Source: Spirosoma taeanense
GTDB lineage: Bacteria > Bacteroidota > Bacteroidia > Cytophagales > Spirosomataceae
Direction: 5' to 3'
Length of the DNA stretch: 64,000 nucleotides
Assembly: GCF_013127955.1 (NCBI RefSeq)
Contig: NZ_CP053435.1
Coordinates: 2,356,001-2,420,000, forward strand
Part shown: positions 33,001 to 41,295 of the stretch, piece by piece
How positions within the stretch are numbered: the first letter of the stretch is position 1
How the letters are laid out: the number at the start of each line of letters is the position of its first letter
Notes under the pieces: model-generated
The model's database searches: none
What the model saw: the letters and a program-made list of their open reading frames with translations, nothing else
Told to the model about the DNA's origin: nothing
Translations under genes and position numbers: made by a program

Positions 33001-33699
33001 ATGCATTTATTTTATCAACCTGAGCCTGTTCAGCACCTGACCGAAGAGGATTCGCGCCACGCCGTCCGAACCCTTCGCCTGAAAACCGGCGATTCAATTA
33101 CGGTGACAGACGGACACGGAAACCGCCATTCGGCCGTTATTACTCAGGCCGATGCGCGCCGGTGTCAGTTCCGGATCAGGGACACCCAAACGACAGTTCC
33201 CCGACCGTTTTCAATTCGAATCTGCGTAGCGCCGACGAAAAATCTGGATCGTATCGAGTGGTTTATCGAAAAGGCCGTAGAACTGGGTATTGAGCGGATC
33301 AGCTTTTTTTATGGGCAGCATTCCGAACGCCGGGCGCTCAAGCTGGAACGGTTAGAAAAAATTGCCGTTGCGGCTATGAAGCAGTCGTTACAAAGTTTTG
33401 TGCCTATCCTCGATGAGGCCCTTTCGTTTACGGATTTCCTGAAAACAGTCAGTGAAGATCAGCGGTTTATTGCGCATCTGTCCGACCAGAAACCACCGGT
33501 CAGTCTGTTGAAAGCCGCTGCCACCGGCGGTCGGTATGCGGTTCTGATCGGGCCGGAGGGCGATTTTTCGGATGCGGAAATTCACCAGGCGGTTTCGGTG
33601 GGTTTTCAGTTGGTAACGCTCGGCCCGAACCGGCTTCGTACCGAAACCGCTGCCCTGACTGCCTGCCAGATTCTGAACGTCATTCAGTGGGAATATTAA
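33001..33699 (+). CDS. rsmE: 16S rRNA (uracil-1498-N3)-methyltransferase
   Basis: 232 residues. The N-terminal PUA-like domain (DSRHAVRTLRLKTGDSITVT) is followed by a SPOUT methyltransferase domain with the knot motifs VLIGPEGDFSDAEI and LGPNRLRTETAAL. VAPTKNLDRIEWFIEKAVEL is a further RsmE signature. It methylates U1498 of 16S rRNA with SAM. The DUF4159 gene follows 26 nt later and is probably cotranscribed. Confidence 0.95.
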   Translation: MHLFYQPEPVQHLTEEDSRHAVRTLRLKTGDSITVTDGHGNRHSAVITQADARRCQFRIRDTQTTVPRPFSIRICVAPTKNLDRIEWFIEKAVELGIERISFFYGQHSERRALKLERLEKIAVAAMKQSLQSFVPILDEALSFTDFLKTVSEDQRFIAHLSDQKPPVSLLKAAATGGRYAVLIGPEGDFSDAEIHQAVSVGFQLVTLGPNRLRTETAALTACQILNVIQWEY

Positions 33700-33725
33700 G
33701 TGATTGTGTGTTGTTATAAGAGCCG

Positions 33726-34382
33726 ATGAAACGAGTTGTCTTAGTTGCCTTCCTGATGGCCTGCTGTTCGCTGGCAGACGCCCAGTATGCTTACAAAATA
33801 GCGAAACTGAAATATAATGGTGGGGGCGACTGGTACGCCAATAAAACCTCCCTGCCGAATCTGATCAAGTTCGCCAACGCCAACCTGCGGATGAATATCT
33901 TCCCCGAAGAAGACATCGTGGAGCCGGGGAGTCCCGATTTGTTCGGGTATCCGTTTGTGCACATGACCGGCCACGGTAACGTAAACTTTAGCGATGCCGA
34001 TGTGCAGAATCTGCGCCGGTACCTGATGTCGGGGGGCTTTCTGCATGTCGATGACAACTATGGTATGGACAAATACATCCGGCGCGAAATGAAGAAGGTG
34101 TTTCCCGAACTGTCGTTTGTCGAGCTGCCCTTCAACCACCCGGTCTATCAGCAGAAGTTCAAATTCCCGGCGGGGTTGCCAAAAGTTCATGAGCATGACG
34201 GCAAGGCTCCGCAGGGTTTCGGCCTGATCTATCAGGGACGGCTCGTCTGTTTTTACAGCTACGAATGCGATTTGGGGAACGGATGGGAGGACCAGAGCGT
34301 TTATAATGATCCGGAGCCGGTGCGTCAACAGGCTTTGCGTATGGGAGCCAACCTCCTGCAGTATGCAACTACAATAAATTAA
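33726..34382 (+). CDS. DUF4159 domain-containing exported protein
   Basis: 218 residues with a signal peptide (VVLVAFLMACCSLADAQ) and a DUF4159 domain covering the rest: AKLKYNGGGDWYANKTSLP, FVHMTGHGNVNFSDADVQNL, GGFLHVDDNYGMDKYIRREM, FYSYECDLGNGWED. DUF4159 resembles glutamine-amidotransferase-like folds and is often found near MoxR/DUF58/VWA membrane operons, here 2.5 kb from one. The function is unknown. Confidence 0.9.
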   Translation: MKRVVLVAFLMACCSLADAQYAYKIAKLKYNGGGDWYANKTSLPNLIKFANANLRMNIFPEEDIVEPGSPDLFGYPFVHMTGHGNVNFSDADVQNLRRYLMSGGFLHVDDNYGMDKYIRREMKKVFPELSFVELPFNHPVYQQKFKFPAGLPKVHEHDGKAPQGFGLIYQGRLVCFYSYECDLGNGWEDQSVYNDPEPVRQQALRMGANLLQYATTIN

Positions 34383-34429
34383 TTAAAGTATTATTTGGTG
34401 AGGGTGACCCAAATCCATTTAAATTTCGT

Positions 34430-34437
34430 TAGTTTTG
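34430..34437 (+). promoter_or_regulatory. TANNTTTG -7 element for the desaturase gene
   Basis: TAGTTTTG, 48 nt upstream of the start codon. No TTG lies 17-23 nt further upstream, so only the -7 half is supported. Confidence 0.4.
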
Positions 34438-34485
34438 TAGGAGTATTTTAAGTAACTCAGTCTTCACCTTTAAACAATCGACATT

Positions 34486-35292
34486 GTGATTGTACTGGCC
34501 GCATTTATTGGACACTGGTATCTGTCCCTATTCTGCCAAACCTTCTTTCTGCATCGCTACTCAGCTCATAAAATGTTTTTCATGAGCAAATTCTGGGAGC
34601 GTTTCTTCTACGCACTGACTTACGTGTCGCAGGGTTCTTCGTACCTGAGCCCACGTGCGTATGCCGTGCTGCACCGGATGCACCACGCCTTCAGTGACAC
34701 CCCCCAGGACCCACACTCGCCCCATCATACCAAGAACGTTTTCACAATGATGTGGAAGACGAAAAATATTTACAACGCGGTTCTACACCGTAAAGCCCCT
34801 ATTGATCGGCAGTTCGACCGGAACTACCCGGAGTGGAGCCTGATCGAGAAAATAGGCGATTCCTGGATGTCACGCGTTGGCTGGGGTGTTGTGTACAGCC
34901 TGTTCTACATCTTTGCGTTCATCTATTTGGACATGCACTGGGCGTTCTTCTTCCTGCTGCCGGTTCATTTCGTGATGGGACCTGTACACGGTGCAATCAT
35001 CAACTGGAGCGGCCACAAATACGGCTATGCCAACTTTGACAACCACGATAAGTCGAAAAACTCGCTGATTCTGGACGTCGTTATGATGGGCGAACTGTTC
35101 CAGAACAACCACCACAAGCGGCCGAACTCGGCAAACTTTGGTGCCAAATGGTTCGAGTTCGATCCTACCTATCCGGTTATTGGCGTGCTGCACAAACTGC
35201 ACATTATTCGTCTGCGGCCATCTGCCGAAGCTAAAAAAGCGCAGCAGGAGGTTGGTCACGACCGGTTGGTTAACGAAAAAGTTGAAGCGTAA
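34486..35292 (+). CDS. Membrane fatty-acid (acyl-CoA) desaturase
   Basis: 268 residues starting at GTG 34486. The three histidine boxes of membrane di-iron desaturases are present: HRYSAH at 24-29, HRMHH at about 63-67, and NNHHKRPN near 206-213. Hydrophobic segments lie at the N-terminus and at about 130-175. It introduces a double bond into a long-chain acyl group and would adjust membrane fluidity. It is followed by a perfect bidirectional terminator. Confidence 0.93.
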   Translation: MIVLAAFIGHWYLSLFCQTFFLHRYSAHKMFFMSKFWERFFYALTYVSQGSSYLSPRAYAVLHRMHHAFSDTPQDPHSPHHTKNVFTMMWKTKNIYNAVLHRKAPIDRQFDRNYPEWSLIEKIGDSWMSRVGWGVVYSLFYIFAFIYLDMHWAFFFLLPVHFVMGPVHGAIINWSGHKYGYANFDNHDKSKNSLILDVVMMGELFQNNHHKRPNSANFGAKWFEFDPTYPVIGVLHKLHIIRLRPSAEAKKAQQEVGHDRLVNEKVEA

Positions 35293-35304
35293 TAGTTAAC
35301 ACTG

Positions 35305-35348
35305 TATAACAGAAAAGCCCCGGAACCTTCCGGGGCTTTTCTGTTATA
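35305..35348. terminator. Perfect bidirectional terminator
   Basis: Arms of 21 nt (35305-35325 and 35328-35348) are fully complementary around a 2-nt loop, with AAAAGCCCCGG facing CCGGGGCTTTT. It lies between the convergent desaturase and nucleotidase genes. Confidence 0.9.
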
Positions 35349-35359
35349 GACCCATTTGA

Positions 35360-35887
35360 TCAGAGTAAAATCGTCGCAATATCCTGCCAGGACTTTACGC
35401 GCCGGAACTCCTTATCGTCGCGGTTATGGAGCGCGTCGAAGAGAAGTCCTTCGCCCTGAAAGGTGCGGAGGTTACGAGGCAGATCGTCGATGAGGTAAGC
35501 CGTATTGAGAATGCTTTTATCGCCCAGGAACACGTAATGGTGCCAGGTGATTGCCGGAAAATGCTCTTGGAGCCAGTCCCACTTTTCCCGCAGGGAGTTC
35601 GGGAACTCCTGTGCGGCCGTAGCAATAAACACATCGTACTTCGTCATCAGGTCGGCTATTACGTCCTGCGCGCCTTCCATAACGGGAATATCCCGGAAAA
35701 AGCCCGGCTCGTAAACCCGGCGGGATAAGATGTTGTATTCGTCTTCATCGAACAATTCGTGAAACGATTTTTCCTTTAGCTCTTTCAGGGTGTAGCGGGG
35801 CGTTTCGCCTGCAAGATAGAGTTGAACAAACTTGGCATGGGTATCGGCCATGACGTCGTCCATATCAATGGCAATGCGTTCTCTCAT
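35360..35887 (-). CDS. 5'(3')-deoxyribonucleotidase-like protein (NT5C type)
   Basis: 175 residues from the ATG at 35887 (MRERIAIDMDDVMADTHAKF), chosen over a TTG nine codons upstream. The HAD-superfamily nucleophile and acid are in DMDDVMADT (DxDD). FFRDIPVMEGAQDVIADL, FIATAAQEFP and the late Asp motif AYLIDDLPRNL complete the active site. It probably dephosphorylates nucleoside monophosphates; the preferred nucleotide cannot be read. Confidence 0.88.
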   Translation of the reverse strand: MRERIAIDMDDVMADTHAKFVQLYLAGETPRYTLKELKEKSFHELFDEDEYNILSRRVYEPGFFRDIPVMEGAQDVIADLMTKYDVFIATAAQEFPNSLREKWDWLQEHFPAITWHHYVFLGDKSILNTAYLIDDLPRNLRTFQGEGLLFDALHNRDDKEFRRVKSWQDIATILL

Positions 35888-35929
35888 TCGATCAGGGTGT
35901 ATTGCTGAAATCAATTTACGTACCAGACT

Positions 35930-35961
35930 CCTGGACGCAGATTCGCGAATCCGCGCCCAGG
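35930..35961. repeat. GC-rich palindrome upstream of the nucleotidase gene
   Basis: CCTGGACGCAGATTCG at 35930-35945 directly faces CGAATCCGCGCCCAGG at 35946-35961 with no loop; 14 of 16 positions are complementary. It lies 42 nt upstream of the nucleotidase start and has no T-tract. Confidence 0.6.
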
Positions 35962-36027
35962 CCTAAGTTGGCCAAAGTTAGGGGCAAGATGTCGTTTTTT
36001 TACAAAGTGCGGCTGCGGACCCGGTTA

Positions 36028-36035
36028 TAGTTTTG
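36028..36035 (+). promoter_or_regulatory. TANNTTTG -7 element for the NTF2-like gene
   Basis: TAGTTTTG, 61 nt before the start codon at 36097. No matching TTG is seen upstream. Confidence 0.35.
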
Positions 36036-36096
36036 TCCTATCTAAACGCCCGGTCTCTCACTGAGCTAATCCGGCTCCTGCAAAACACCTTGTCTT

Positions 36097-36588
36097 ATGT
36101 TTCACATCTTTAACCAATCCTGTGCCCTTGCGCTGCTGGCGTATGGCCTACTGAATGTAACTATGAGCAATGCCCAAACCCAAACGCCCGTAGCCAGCGA
36201 AGAAGAGCCGCTGCGGCAACTTGTTAAACAGGTAGAAAACGGCTGGAACGCGCATGACAGCCGGGCTTTTTCGGCTCCGTTTGCTGCTGATGCCGATTAC
36301 GTTGTGGTAAATGGTATGTACCTGAAAGGTCGGGAAACCATTGATCAGGGGCATGCGGTTATCTTTAACAGCATCTACAAAAATAGTCATAACGTTGGAA
36401 CGGTGAAGGCTATCCGCTTCCTGCGCCCGGACGTAGCGGTTGCGCATGTGGAGTGGGACCTGGAATTTCAGGCGGGTGATAAGCTCCAGAAAAGTAAAGC
36501 GCTGAACACAATGGTGCTGACAAAAGAAGCCGGACAGTGGCATATTGCAGCTTTTCACAATACACCTGTGCTCAACAATAACCGGTAA
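36097..36588 (+). CDS. Exported SnoaL/NTF2-like (SgcJ/EcaC-type, DUF4440-like) protein
   Basis: 163 residues. A signal peptide (ALALLAYGLLNVTMSNAQ) is followed by an NTF2-like cone domain: LVKQVENGWNAHDSRAFSA, FAADADYVVVNGMYLKGRE, AVAHVEWDLEF and WHIAAFHNTPV. This is the SgcJ/EcaC family, named after biosynthetic clusters but mostly of unknown function. The next gene, an AraC regulator, has its own promoter. Confidence 0.82.
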   Translation: MFHIFNQSCALALLAYGLLNVTMSNAQTQTPVASEEEPLRQLVKQVENGWNAHDSRAFSAPFAADADYVVVNGMYLKGRETIDQGHAVIFNSIYKNSHNVGTVKAIRFLRPDVAVAHVEWDLEFQAGDKLQKSKALNTMVLTKEAGQWHIAAFHNTPVLNNNR

Positions 36589-36601
36589 ATAAGCGGTAGG
36601 G

Positions 36602-36661
36602 TAACCTGTTGACCATCAGTCTGTAAACGGCTAAATTTGCTTACTGACGGTCAGCAGGTTA
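36602..36661. promoter_or_regulatory. Promoter and flanking inverted repeat of the AraC-family gene
   Basis: TTG at 36609-36611, a 20-nt spacer and TAAATTTG at 36632-36639 form a consensus promoter. Half-sites TAACCTGTTGACCATCAGT (36602-36620) and ACTGACGGTCAGCAGGTTA (36643-36661) are complementary at 17 of 19 positions. One covers the -33 box and the other covers the transcription start, which suits autorepression. The right half contains its own palindrome CTGAC-G-GTCAG. Confidence 0.65.
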
Positions 36662-36668
36662 TAGCCCT

Positions 36669-37490
36669 ATGCTCACGGTACAAAAAGCCGCTCCATCGGC
36701 GCCTTTGCAGGCTTATGTGATGGAGTACATTTTAATCGACGTTTCCATGTTGCCCAATGGCAACGGATCAACCTGGACGCGCCTGCTGCCGGCGCCGGTT
36801 GAGCAAACGCTGATTTATTACCTGTCTGGTGAAGTCAAGACGACCTACCACGATGGGCAGACAATAGAGGTTCCGCCGGGTAATCTGGTCGGCCAGCCTG
36901 TTCACCGTATCCTACTGACGAATTCGGCCAGCCTGACGATGTTCATGGTGCGTTTTCGACCTTCGGGCTTTTTCCGGCTTTTCGGTGTACCCATGCCGTT
37001 GTTTACGGATAGTCATGAAGACGTTACGCTGGTATTGGATTCGCCCGTGCGCAGTCTGCACGAGCAGTTGGTGAATGCCCCTACATTCGGCGAGATGGTT
37101 CTTCGGACAGAGCAGTTTCTGAGCCGTCCAGCAGTTAGTCCCCGCCATTCTACCCGACCCGTTGACTGGGCTATCGGGCGAATGTTCGACCCGGACGCCG
37201 GCGAAGAGCGACTCGATAAACTGGCCGACTATGCCTGTCTGAGCAGCCGGCAGTTTGAGCGGAGTTTTGTTGAGCGGGTAGGGGTACCCCCCAAATTATA
37301 TGCCCGGCTGATTCGATTCAACCGGGCTTTACGTTACCGGCAGGCCCACCCTGAGGAAAGCTGGCTACAGGTAGCCTACGCCACGGGGTATTTCGATCAC
37401 GCCCACCTAATCCGCGATTTTAAACACTTTGCTGATGTGTCGCCTACCGACAGCCAGATGCAGCAGCACCTGGCTCTACTGAATACGTAA
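36669..37490 (+). CDS. AraC family transcriptional regulator
   Basis: 273 residues. The N-terminal 150 form an effector domain of the DUF6597 kind (YLSGEVKTTYHDGQTIEVPP, FMVRFRPSGFFRLFGVPM). The C-terminal AraC DNA-binding domain has two helix-turn-helix units: LDKLADYACLSSRQFERSF and SWLQVAYATGYFDHAHLIRD. The inverted repeat over its own promoter suggests autoregulation. Other targets are unknown. It ends 2 nt before the convergent E2 gene. Confidence 0.93.
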   Translation: MLTVQKAAPSAPLQAYVMEYILIDVSMLPNGNGSTWTRLLPAPVEQTLIYYLSGEVKTTYHDGQTIEVPPGNLVGQPVHRILLTNSASLTMFMVRFRPSGFFRLFGVPMPLFTDSHEDVTLVLDSPVRSLHEQLVNAPTFGEMVLRTEQFLSRPAVSPRHSTRPVDWAIGRMFDPDAGEERLDKLADYACLSSRQFERSFVERVGVPPKLYARLIRFNRALRYRQAHPEESWLQVAYATGYFDHAHLIRDFKHFADVSPTDSQMQQHLALLNT

Positions 37491-37492
37491 TG

Positions 37493-38962
37493 TTACAACC
37501 GGCGTTCCAGGTCAAACTGTTCCAGATAATCCGCAACACGCCGGACAAACTGCCCACCCAGCGAGCCATCGACTACGCGGTGGTCGTAGGAGTGCGACAG
37601 GAACATCAACTGCCGGATGCCGATGAAATCGCCCTGGGGCGTTTCGATGACGGCGGGTTTTTTGACGATCGCACCAAAGGCCATAATGGCTACCTGCGGC
37701 TGTACAATAATAGGCGTCCCCATCAGGTTTCCGAAGGTGCCAATATTCGAGATCGTATAGGTGCCGCCCGCCAGATCATCGGCGGTGAGTTTATTCTCGC
37801 GGGCGCGTTTGGTCAGGTCGTTCACCTTTCGGGTCAGGCCAACCAGATTATACTGGTCAGCATCATGAATGACCGGAACAATCAGGTTACCATTTGGCAG
37901 GGCCACGGCCATGCCAATATTAACTGATTTCTTAACGATGATCGAATCGCCTTCCACCGAGACGTTGATCATCGGAAAGTCTTTGATGGCTTTGACAATG
38001 GCTTCAACCAGAATAGGCGTGTAGGTGAGGTTTTCGCCGGTCTGCTGCTTAAACTGATCTTTCATACGCGTCCGCCATTGCACCACGGGCGTCAGGTCGG
38101 CTTCGACAAACGAGCTGACATGGGGCGATGTCTGCTTCGACTCGACCATCCGCTGCGCAATCATCTTGCGCATTCGGTCCATCTGGATGATGTCGGTCTG
38201 CCCACTGATGGAGCCATTGGTTTTTCCATTGACTGGCGTCGCCGGGACTGGTTGCGGTTCACTGCGGGTTAGGGCAGGAGCCGCTTCGGCCGGTATAGAA
38301 GCGGGCTGAGCCTGGGGGGCTTCCGCGCGATTGCTTACGTAAGCCAGAATGTCTTTCTTCGTAACGCGGTTATCGGCTCCAGAACCGGGTATGCGGTCGA
38401 GTTCATCGCGCGAAACCCCCTCTTCTTTAGCTATATTGAGGACAAGGGGTGAATAGAACCGATTGGCGAATACGGGAGCTGCTTCCGTTTCCGGAGTAGC
38501 GGCCAGGGTTGTAGCCGAAGCAGCTACTGCTTTACCGGGCGTTCCCCGGCTGCTCATGGCCGAGATGCTGGCTTCCAGGTCGTGGGCGGCCGTAGCCACA
38601 TCGGCTTCCGGGGCCGCTTCTGCTTCGGCCTGTACATTCGCTAGGTCACCAACGCCAACGGGCGTTTGGTCGGCGTTATCGGGGCCCGCTCCGGCCGGAG
38701 TAGTCGGTTCAGCGCCGACGGTCTCTTCGGTTTCAATGCGGGCAATCGGCGCGCCAACGGCCACTACGTCGCCGTCGTTGACCAAAATCTCTTTCAAAAT
38801 GCCGTTCTGCGGAGCCGGAACTTCGGTGTCGACCTTGTCGGTGGCCACTTCCAGCACGGATTCGTCGGCTTCAAGACGGTCGCCGGGCTGTTTGAGCCAC
38901 GTAATGACCGTGCATTCCATAATACTTTCGCCCATTTTGGGCATAACCATGTCGATGAGCAT
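37493..38962 (-). CDS. Dihydrolipoamide acyltransferase (E2) of a 2-oxoacid dehydrogenase complex
   Basis: 489 residues. The lipoyl domain is at 1-78 with the lipoylated Lys43 in EVATDKVDTEVPAP. An Ala/Pro/Glu-rich linker follows, then a peripheral-subunit-binding domain at about 170-205 (YSPLVLNIAKEEGVSRDELD). The catalytic domain ends in the active-site motif SHSYDHRVVDGSLGG. One lipoyl domain and general similarity point to a branched-chain or pyruvate complex; the substrate cannot be decided from E2 alone. E1 and E3 genes are not in the window. cinA lies upstream on the same strand. Confidence 0.93.
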   Translation of the reverse strand: MLIDMVMPKMGESIMECTVITWLKQPGDRLEADESVLEVATDKVDTEVPAPQNGILKEILVNDGDVVAVGAPIARIETEETVGAEPTTPAGAGPDNADQTPVGVGDLANVQAEAEAAPEADVATAAHDLEASISAMSSRGTPGKAVAASATTLAATPETEAAPVFANRFYSPLVLNIAKEEGVSRDELDRIPGSGADNRVTKKDILAYVSNRAEAPQAQPASIPAEAAPALTRSEPQPVPATPVNGKTNGSISGQTDIIQMDRMRKMIAQRMVESKQTSPHVSSFVEADLTPVVQWRTRMKDQFKQQTGENLTYTPILVEAIVKAIKDFPMINVSVEGDSIIVKKSVNIGMAVALPNGNLIVPVIHDADQYNLVGLTRKVNDLTKRARENKLTADDLAGGTYTISNIGTFGNLMGTPIIVQPQVAIMAFGAIVKKPAVIETPQGDFIGIRQLMFLSHSYDHRVVDGSLGGQFVRRVADYLEQFDLERRL

Positions 38963-38967
38963 ATAGC

Positions 38968-38999
38968 AAAGAGTGAAAGAGCAATAGAGTGAAAGGGTG
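38968..38999. repeat. Four phased octamers upstream of the E2 gene
   Basis: AAAGAGTG, AAAGAGCA, ATAGAGTG and AAAGGGTG follow each other without gaps, filling most of the 58 nt between cinA and the E2 start codon. No inverted partner is seen. Confidence 0.6.
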
Positions 39000-39020
39000 A
39001 AGATGCCACAAGAGCGCTCC

Positions 39021-40283
39021 TCATCCGTTGACGTTTTCGCTGATTGTTTCCCGCAGCAAATTTAGCAGATAAGTCGTGGTAAGCTGGATATTCTGGTCGC
39101 GGTACTGACCGAGTTTCAGCAGGCGCGTAACGGTCCGGTCGGGTATGGCGCAGGCAATCCAGATGGTGCCAACGGGTTTGTCGGGTGTGCCACCGTCGGG
39201 GCCGGCAATACCGCTCGTTGCAATGCCAACATCTGTGCCCAGAGTTTTCCGAACACCTTCCGCCATCTGCCGGATGGTTTCTTCGCTGACCGCGCCAAAC
39301 TGCTCCAGCGTTTCCGGCTTTACGCCCAGTTGATTCACTTTTACGTCGTTGCTATAGGCGATGATGCTGCCCCAGAAATAGGCCGATGAACCCGGTACGC
39401 TGGTGATTCGGCTAGCAACGAAGCCGCCCGTACAGCTTTCGGCGGTTGCGAGGGTCAGGTTTTGACGAAGCAGGAGATAGCCGATTACGCTCTCCAGCGT
39501 ATCGTCATCGTAGCCATACACGTTCTTCTCGATCAGGGGCAGAACGTTCTCAACCTGTTCGGCCAGTTCCCGATCAAGCACGGCTTCATCCTGGCCCGTG
39601 GCTGTCAGTCGCAACCGAACCCCGCCAAAACTGGGCAGATACGCCAGCCGGATATGCGGAGGCAGGGCGTCTTCCCAGGTTTCAATTCGCTCAGCCAGAA
39701 ACGATTCGCCAATACCGGCCGTCAGGATCATTTTATGCTTGATAACCGGCGTTTCAAAACTCGCGCGCAGTTTGGGCAGAATCCGGTTGGCCATGAGGTG
39801 CTTCATTTCAAACGGCACGCCCGGCAGTGATACGTACACCCGCCCTTCGTAGTCAAACCACATGCCCGGTGCGGTGCCCCAGTCGTTCTGCATATAAACT
39901 GCATTGGCGGGCAGATCAGCCTGGCCCCGGTTCAGATCGGTCATTTCACGGCCCCGCTTTTCAAAAAACTGGGTAACCAGCGCCAGGGCCGTTTGATTGC
40001 GAACCAGCTCGACGCTAAAATACGTGCAGAGCGTTTTTTTAGTGATGTCGTCTTTTGTTGGCCCCAGGCCCCCTGTTATAATGATAACATCGGCGCGCTG
40101 GTGGGCTTCGTGCAGAATCTGCAGAATGGCTTCTGTCTGATCGCCTACTGACGACTTGCGCACGGTGCGAATACCAATATTGGTTAATTCGGTACTAATC
40201 CACTGCGTGTTGGTATCGGTGATCTGTCCGAATAGAATTTCGTCGCCGATAGTAACTACTTCGGCCCGGATGGAGTTGGTCAT
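39021..40283 (-). CDS. cinA: CinA family nicotinamide-nucleotide amidase
   Basis: 420 residues with both CinA domains. The N-terminal molybdopterin-binding-like domain shows VVTIGDEILFGQITDTNTQW, IIITGGLGPTKDDITKKTL and YVSLPGVPFEMKHLM. The C-terminal PncC domain shows LATAESCTGGFVASRITSVP and GIATSGIAGPDGGTPDKPVG. It deamidates NMN in pyridine-nucleotide salvage; the older name refers to competence. A TACTTTTG element lies upstream at 40369-40376 on the minus strand. Confidence 0.95.
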   Translation of the reverse strand: MTNSIRAEVVTIGDEILFGQITDTNTQWISTELTNIGIRTVRKSSVGDQTEAILQILHEAHQRADVIIITGGLGPTKDDITKKTLCTYFSVELVRNQTALALVTQFFEKRGREMTDLNRGQADLPANAVYMQNDWGTAPGMWFDYEGRVYVSLPGVPFEMKHLMANRILPKLRASFETPVIKHKMILTAGIGESFLAERIETWEDALPPHIRLAYLPSFGGVRLRLTATGQDEAVLDRELAEQVENVLPLIEKNVYGYDDDTLESVIGYLLLRQNLTLATAESCTGGFVASRITSVPGSSAYFWGSIIAYSNDVKVNQLGVKPETLEQFGAVSEETIRQMAEGVRKTLGTDVGIATSGIAGPDGGTPDKPVGTIWIACAIPDRTVTRLLKLGQYRDQNIQLTTTYLLNLLRETISENVNG

Positions 40284-40368
40284 AAAGAATATGATCGGAC
40301 TGGCGCGTTAACGAAACCGCTCCAGTAGACAAAGCAGACCCTTTTAAACCTATGGCTGCTCCTGCGGT

Positions 40369-40376
40369 CAAAAGTA
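40369..40376 (-). promoter_or_regulatory. TANNTTTG -7 element for cinA
   Basis: On the minus strand this reads TACTTTTG, 86 nt upstream of the cinA start codon. No TTG lies at the expected distance. Confidence 0.4.
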
Positions 40377-40435
40377 CGAAAAAACGATTTAGGCCTATTG
40401 GCCGTTAATCAGTGAATAACCTGGATTGAGAAGCA

Positions 40436-41194
40436 ATGAAGAAAAAGGCAATAGGAGCCGCTCTGGTGGCCATTTCGTTAAGTACGACACTGTATGCACA
40501 GGATAGCACCCGGAAACAATCGTCTGGTAGCGGCATATTTGGCAGAATACTGGATGCCGTAACGCAGCCTGCGGGCGCGTCGGGTAGTCTGACCGGCAGC
40601 GACATTGCGGCTGGTTTAAAAGAAGCCCTGCGGGTCGGGATTAACAAAGGTGCTGATCAGGCATCGGCGAAAGATGGATACTTCAAAAACGCACTGATCC
40701 GGATTGCGTTTCCACCCGAAGCCCAGCAGGTGGCTACGCGCCTGCGCCAGATTGGGCTGGGGCCGCAGGTCGACAAGTTTGAGCTGTCGCTGAACCGGGC
40801 TGCGGAAGATGCCGCCAAACGAGCGAAGCCCGTATTCATCAGCGCTATTACGCAGATGACCATTCAGGATGCTGTTGGCATTCTGCGCGGGCAGGACGAC
40901 GCGGCTACGCAGTATCTGCGCCGTACATCGGGCCAGCAACTGGTGGCCGAGTTTACGCCCATCATTGACAGCACCCTGAAAACCAACCGGGCAACGCGTT
41001 ACTACAGTGATCTGGTGAATACCTACAACAAACTGCCTTTCGTGCAGAAAGCTAATCCGAACCTGACGGAGTACGCGACCAGTAAGGCTGTTGACGGTCT
41101 GTTTATTCTGGTGGCGCAGGAAGAAAAGAAAATTCGCGAGAATCCGGCCGCCCGCATCACCGAATTGCTGAAGCGCGTTTTCGGGGGGCAATAA
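40436..41194 (+). CDS. DUF4197 domain-containing exported protein
   Basis: 252 residues with a signal peptide (MKKKAIGAALVAISLSTTLY, then AQD). The rest is DUF4197: SDIAAGLKEALRVGINKGAD, FKNALIRIAFPPEAQQVATR, FELSLNRAAEDAAKRAKPVF, VGILRGQDDAATQYLRRTSG. It is a helical, probably periplasmic protein with no known biochemical role. It lies upstream of gldC, separated by a 17-bp-stem inverted repeat. Confidence 0.92.
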   Translation: MKKKAIGAALVAISLSTTLYAQDSTRKQSSGSGIFGRILDAVTQPAGASGSLTGSDIAAGLKEALRVGINKGADQASAKDGYFKNALIRIAFPPEAQQVATRLRQIGLGPQVDKFELSLNRAAEDAAKRAKPVFISAITQMTIQDAVGILRGQDDAATQYLRRTSGQQLVAEFTPIIDSTLKTNRATRYYSDLVNTYNKLPFVQKANPNLTEYATSKAVDGLFILVAQEEKKIRENPAARITELLKRVFGGQ

Positions 41195-41204
41195 GACAGG
41201 GGCG

Positions 41205-41260
41205 CGTTCGCTCGTGGGCAGAAATAAAGCTTTAATATTACGACTGCCCACGAGCGAACG
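41205..41260. repeat. Long-stem inverted repeat with 22-nt AT-rich loop upstream of gldC
   Basis: CGTTCGCTCGTGGGCAG (41205-41221) and CTGCCCACGAGCGAACG (41244-41260) are perfect 17-nt complements. The 22-nt loop is almost all A and T and contains AAAGCTTT. No T-tract follows, so a simple terminator is unlikely. It lies 22 nt upstream of the gldC -7 element. Confidence 0.8.
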
Positions 41261-41282
41261 AACAGGCCACGGTACAATTGCG

Positions 41283-41290
41283 TATTTTTG
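41283..41290 (+). promoter_or_regulatory. TANNTTTG -7 element directly before gldC
   Basis: TATTTTTG ends 5 nt before the gldC ATG (41296), so the transcript would be nearly leaderless. No TTG lies at the usual distance; the inverted repeat at 41205-41260 occupies that place. Confidence 0.45.
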
Positions 41291-41295
41291 TTGCC

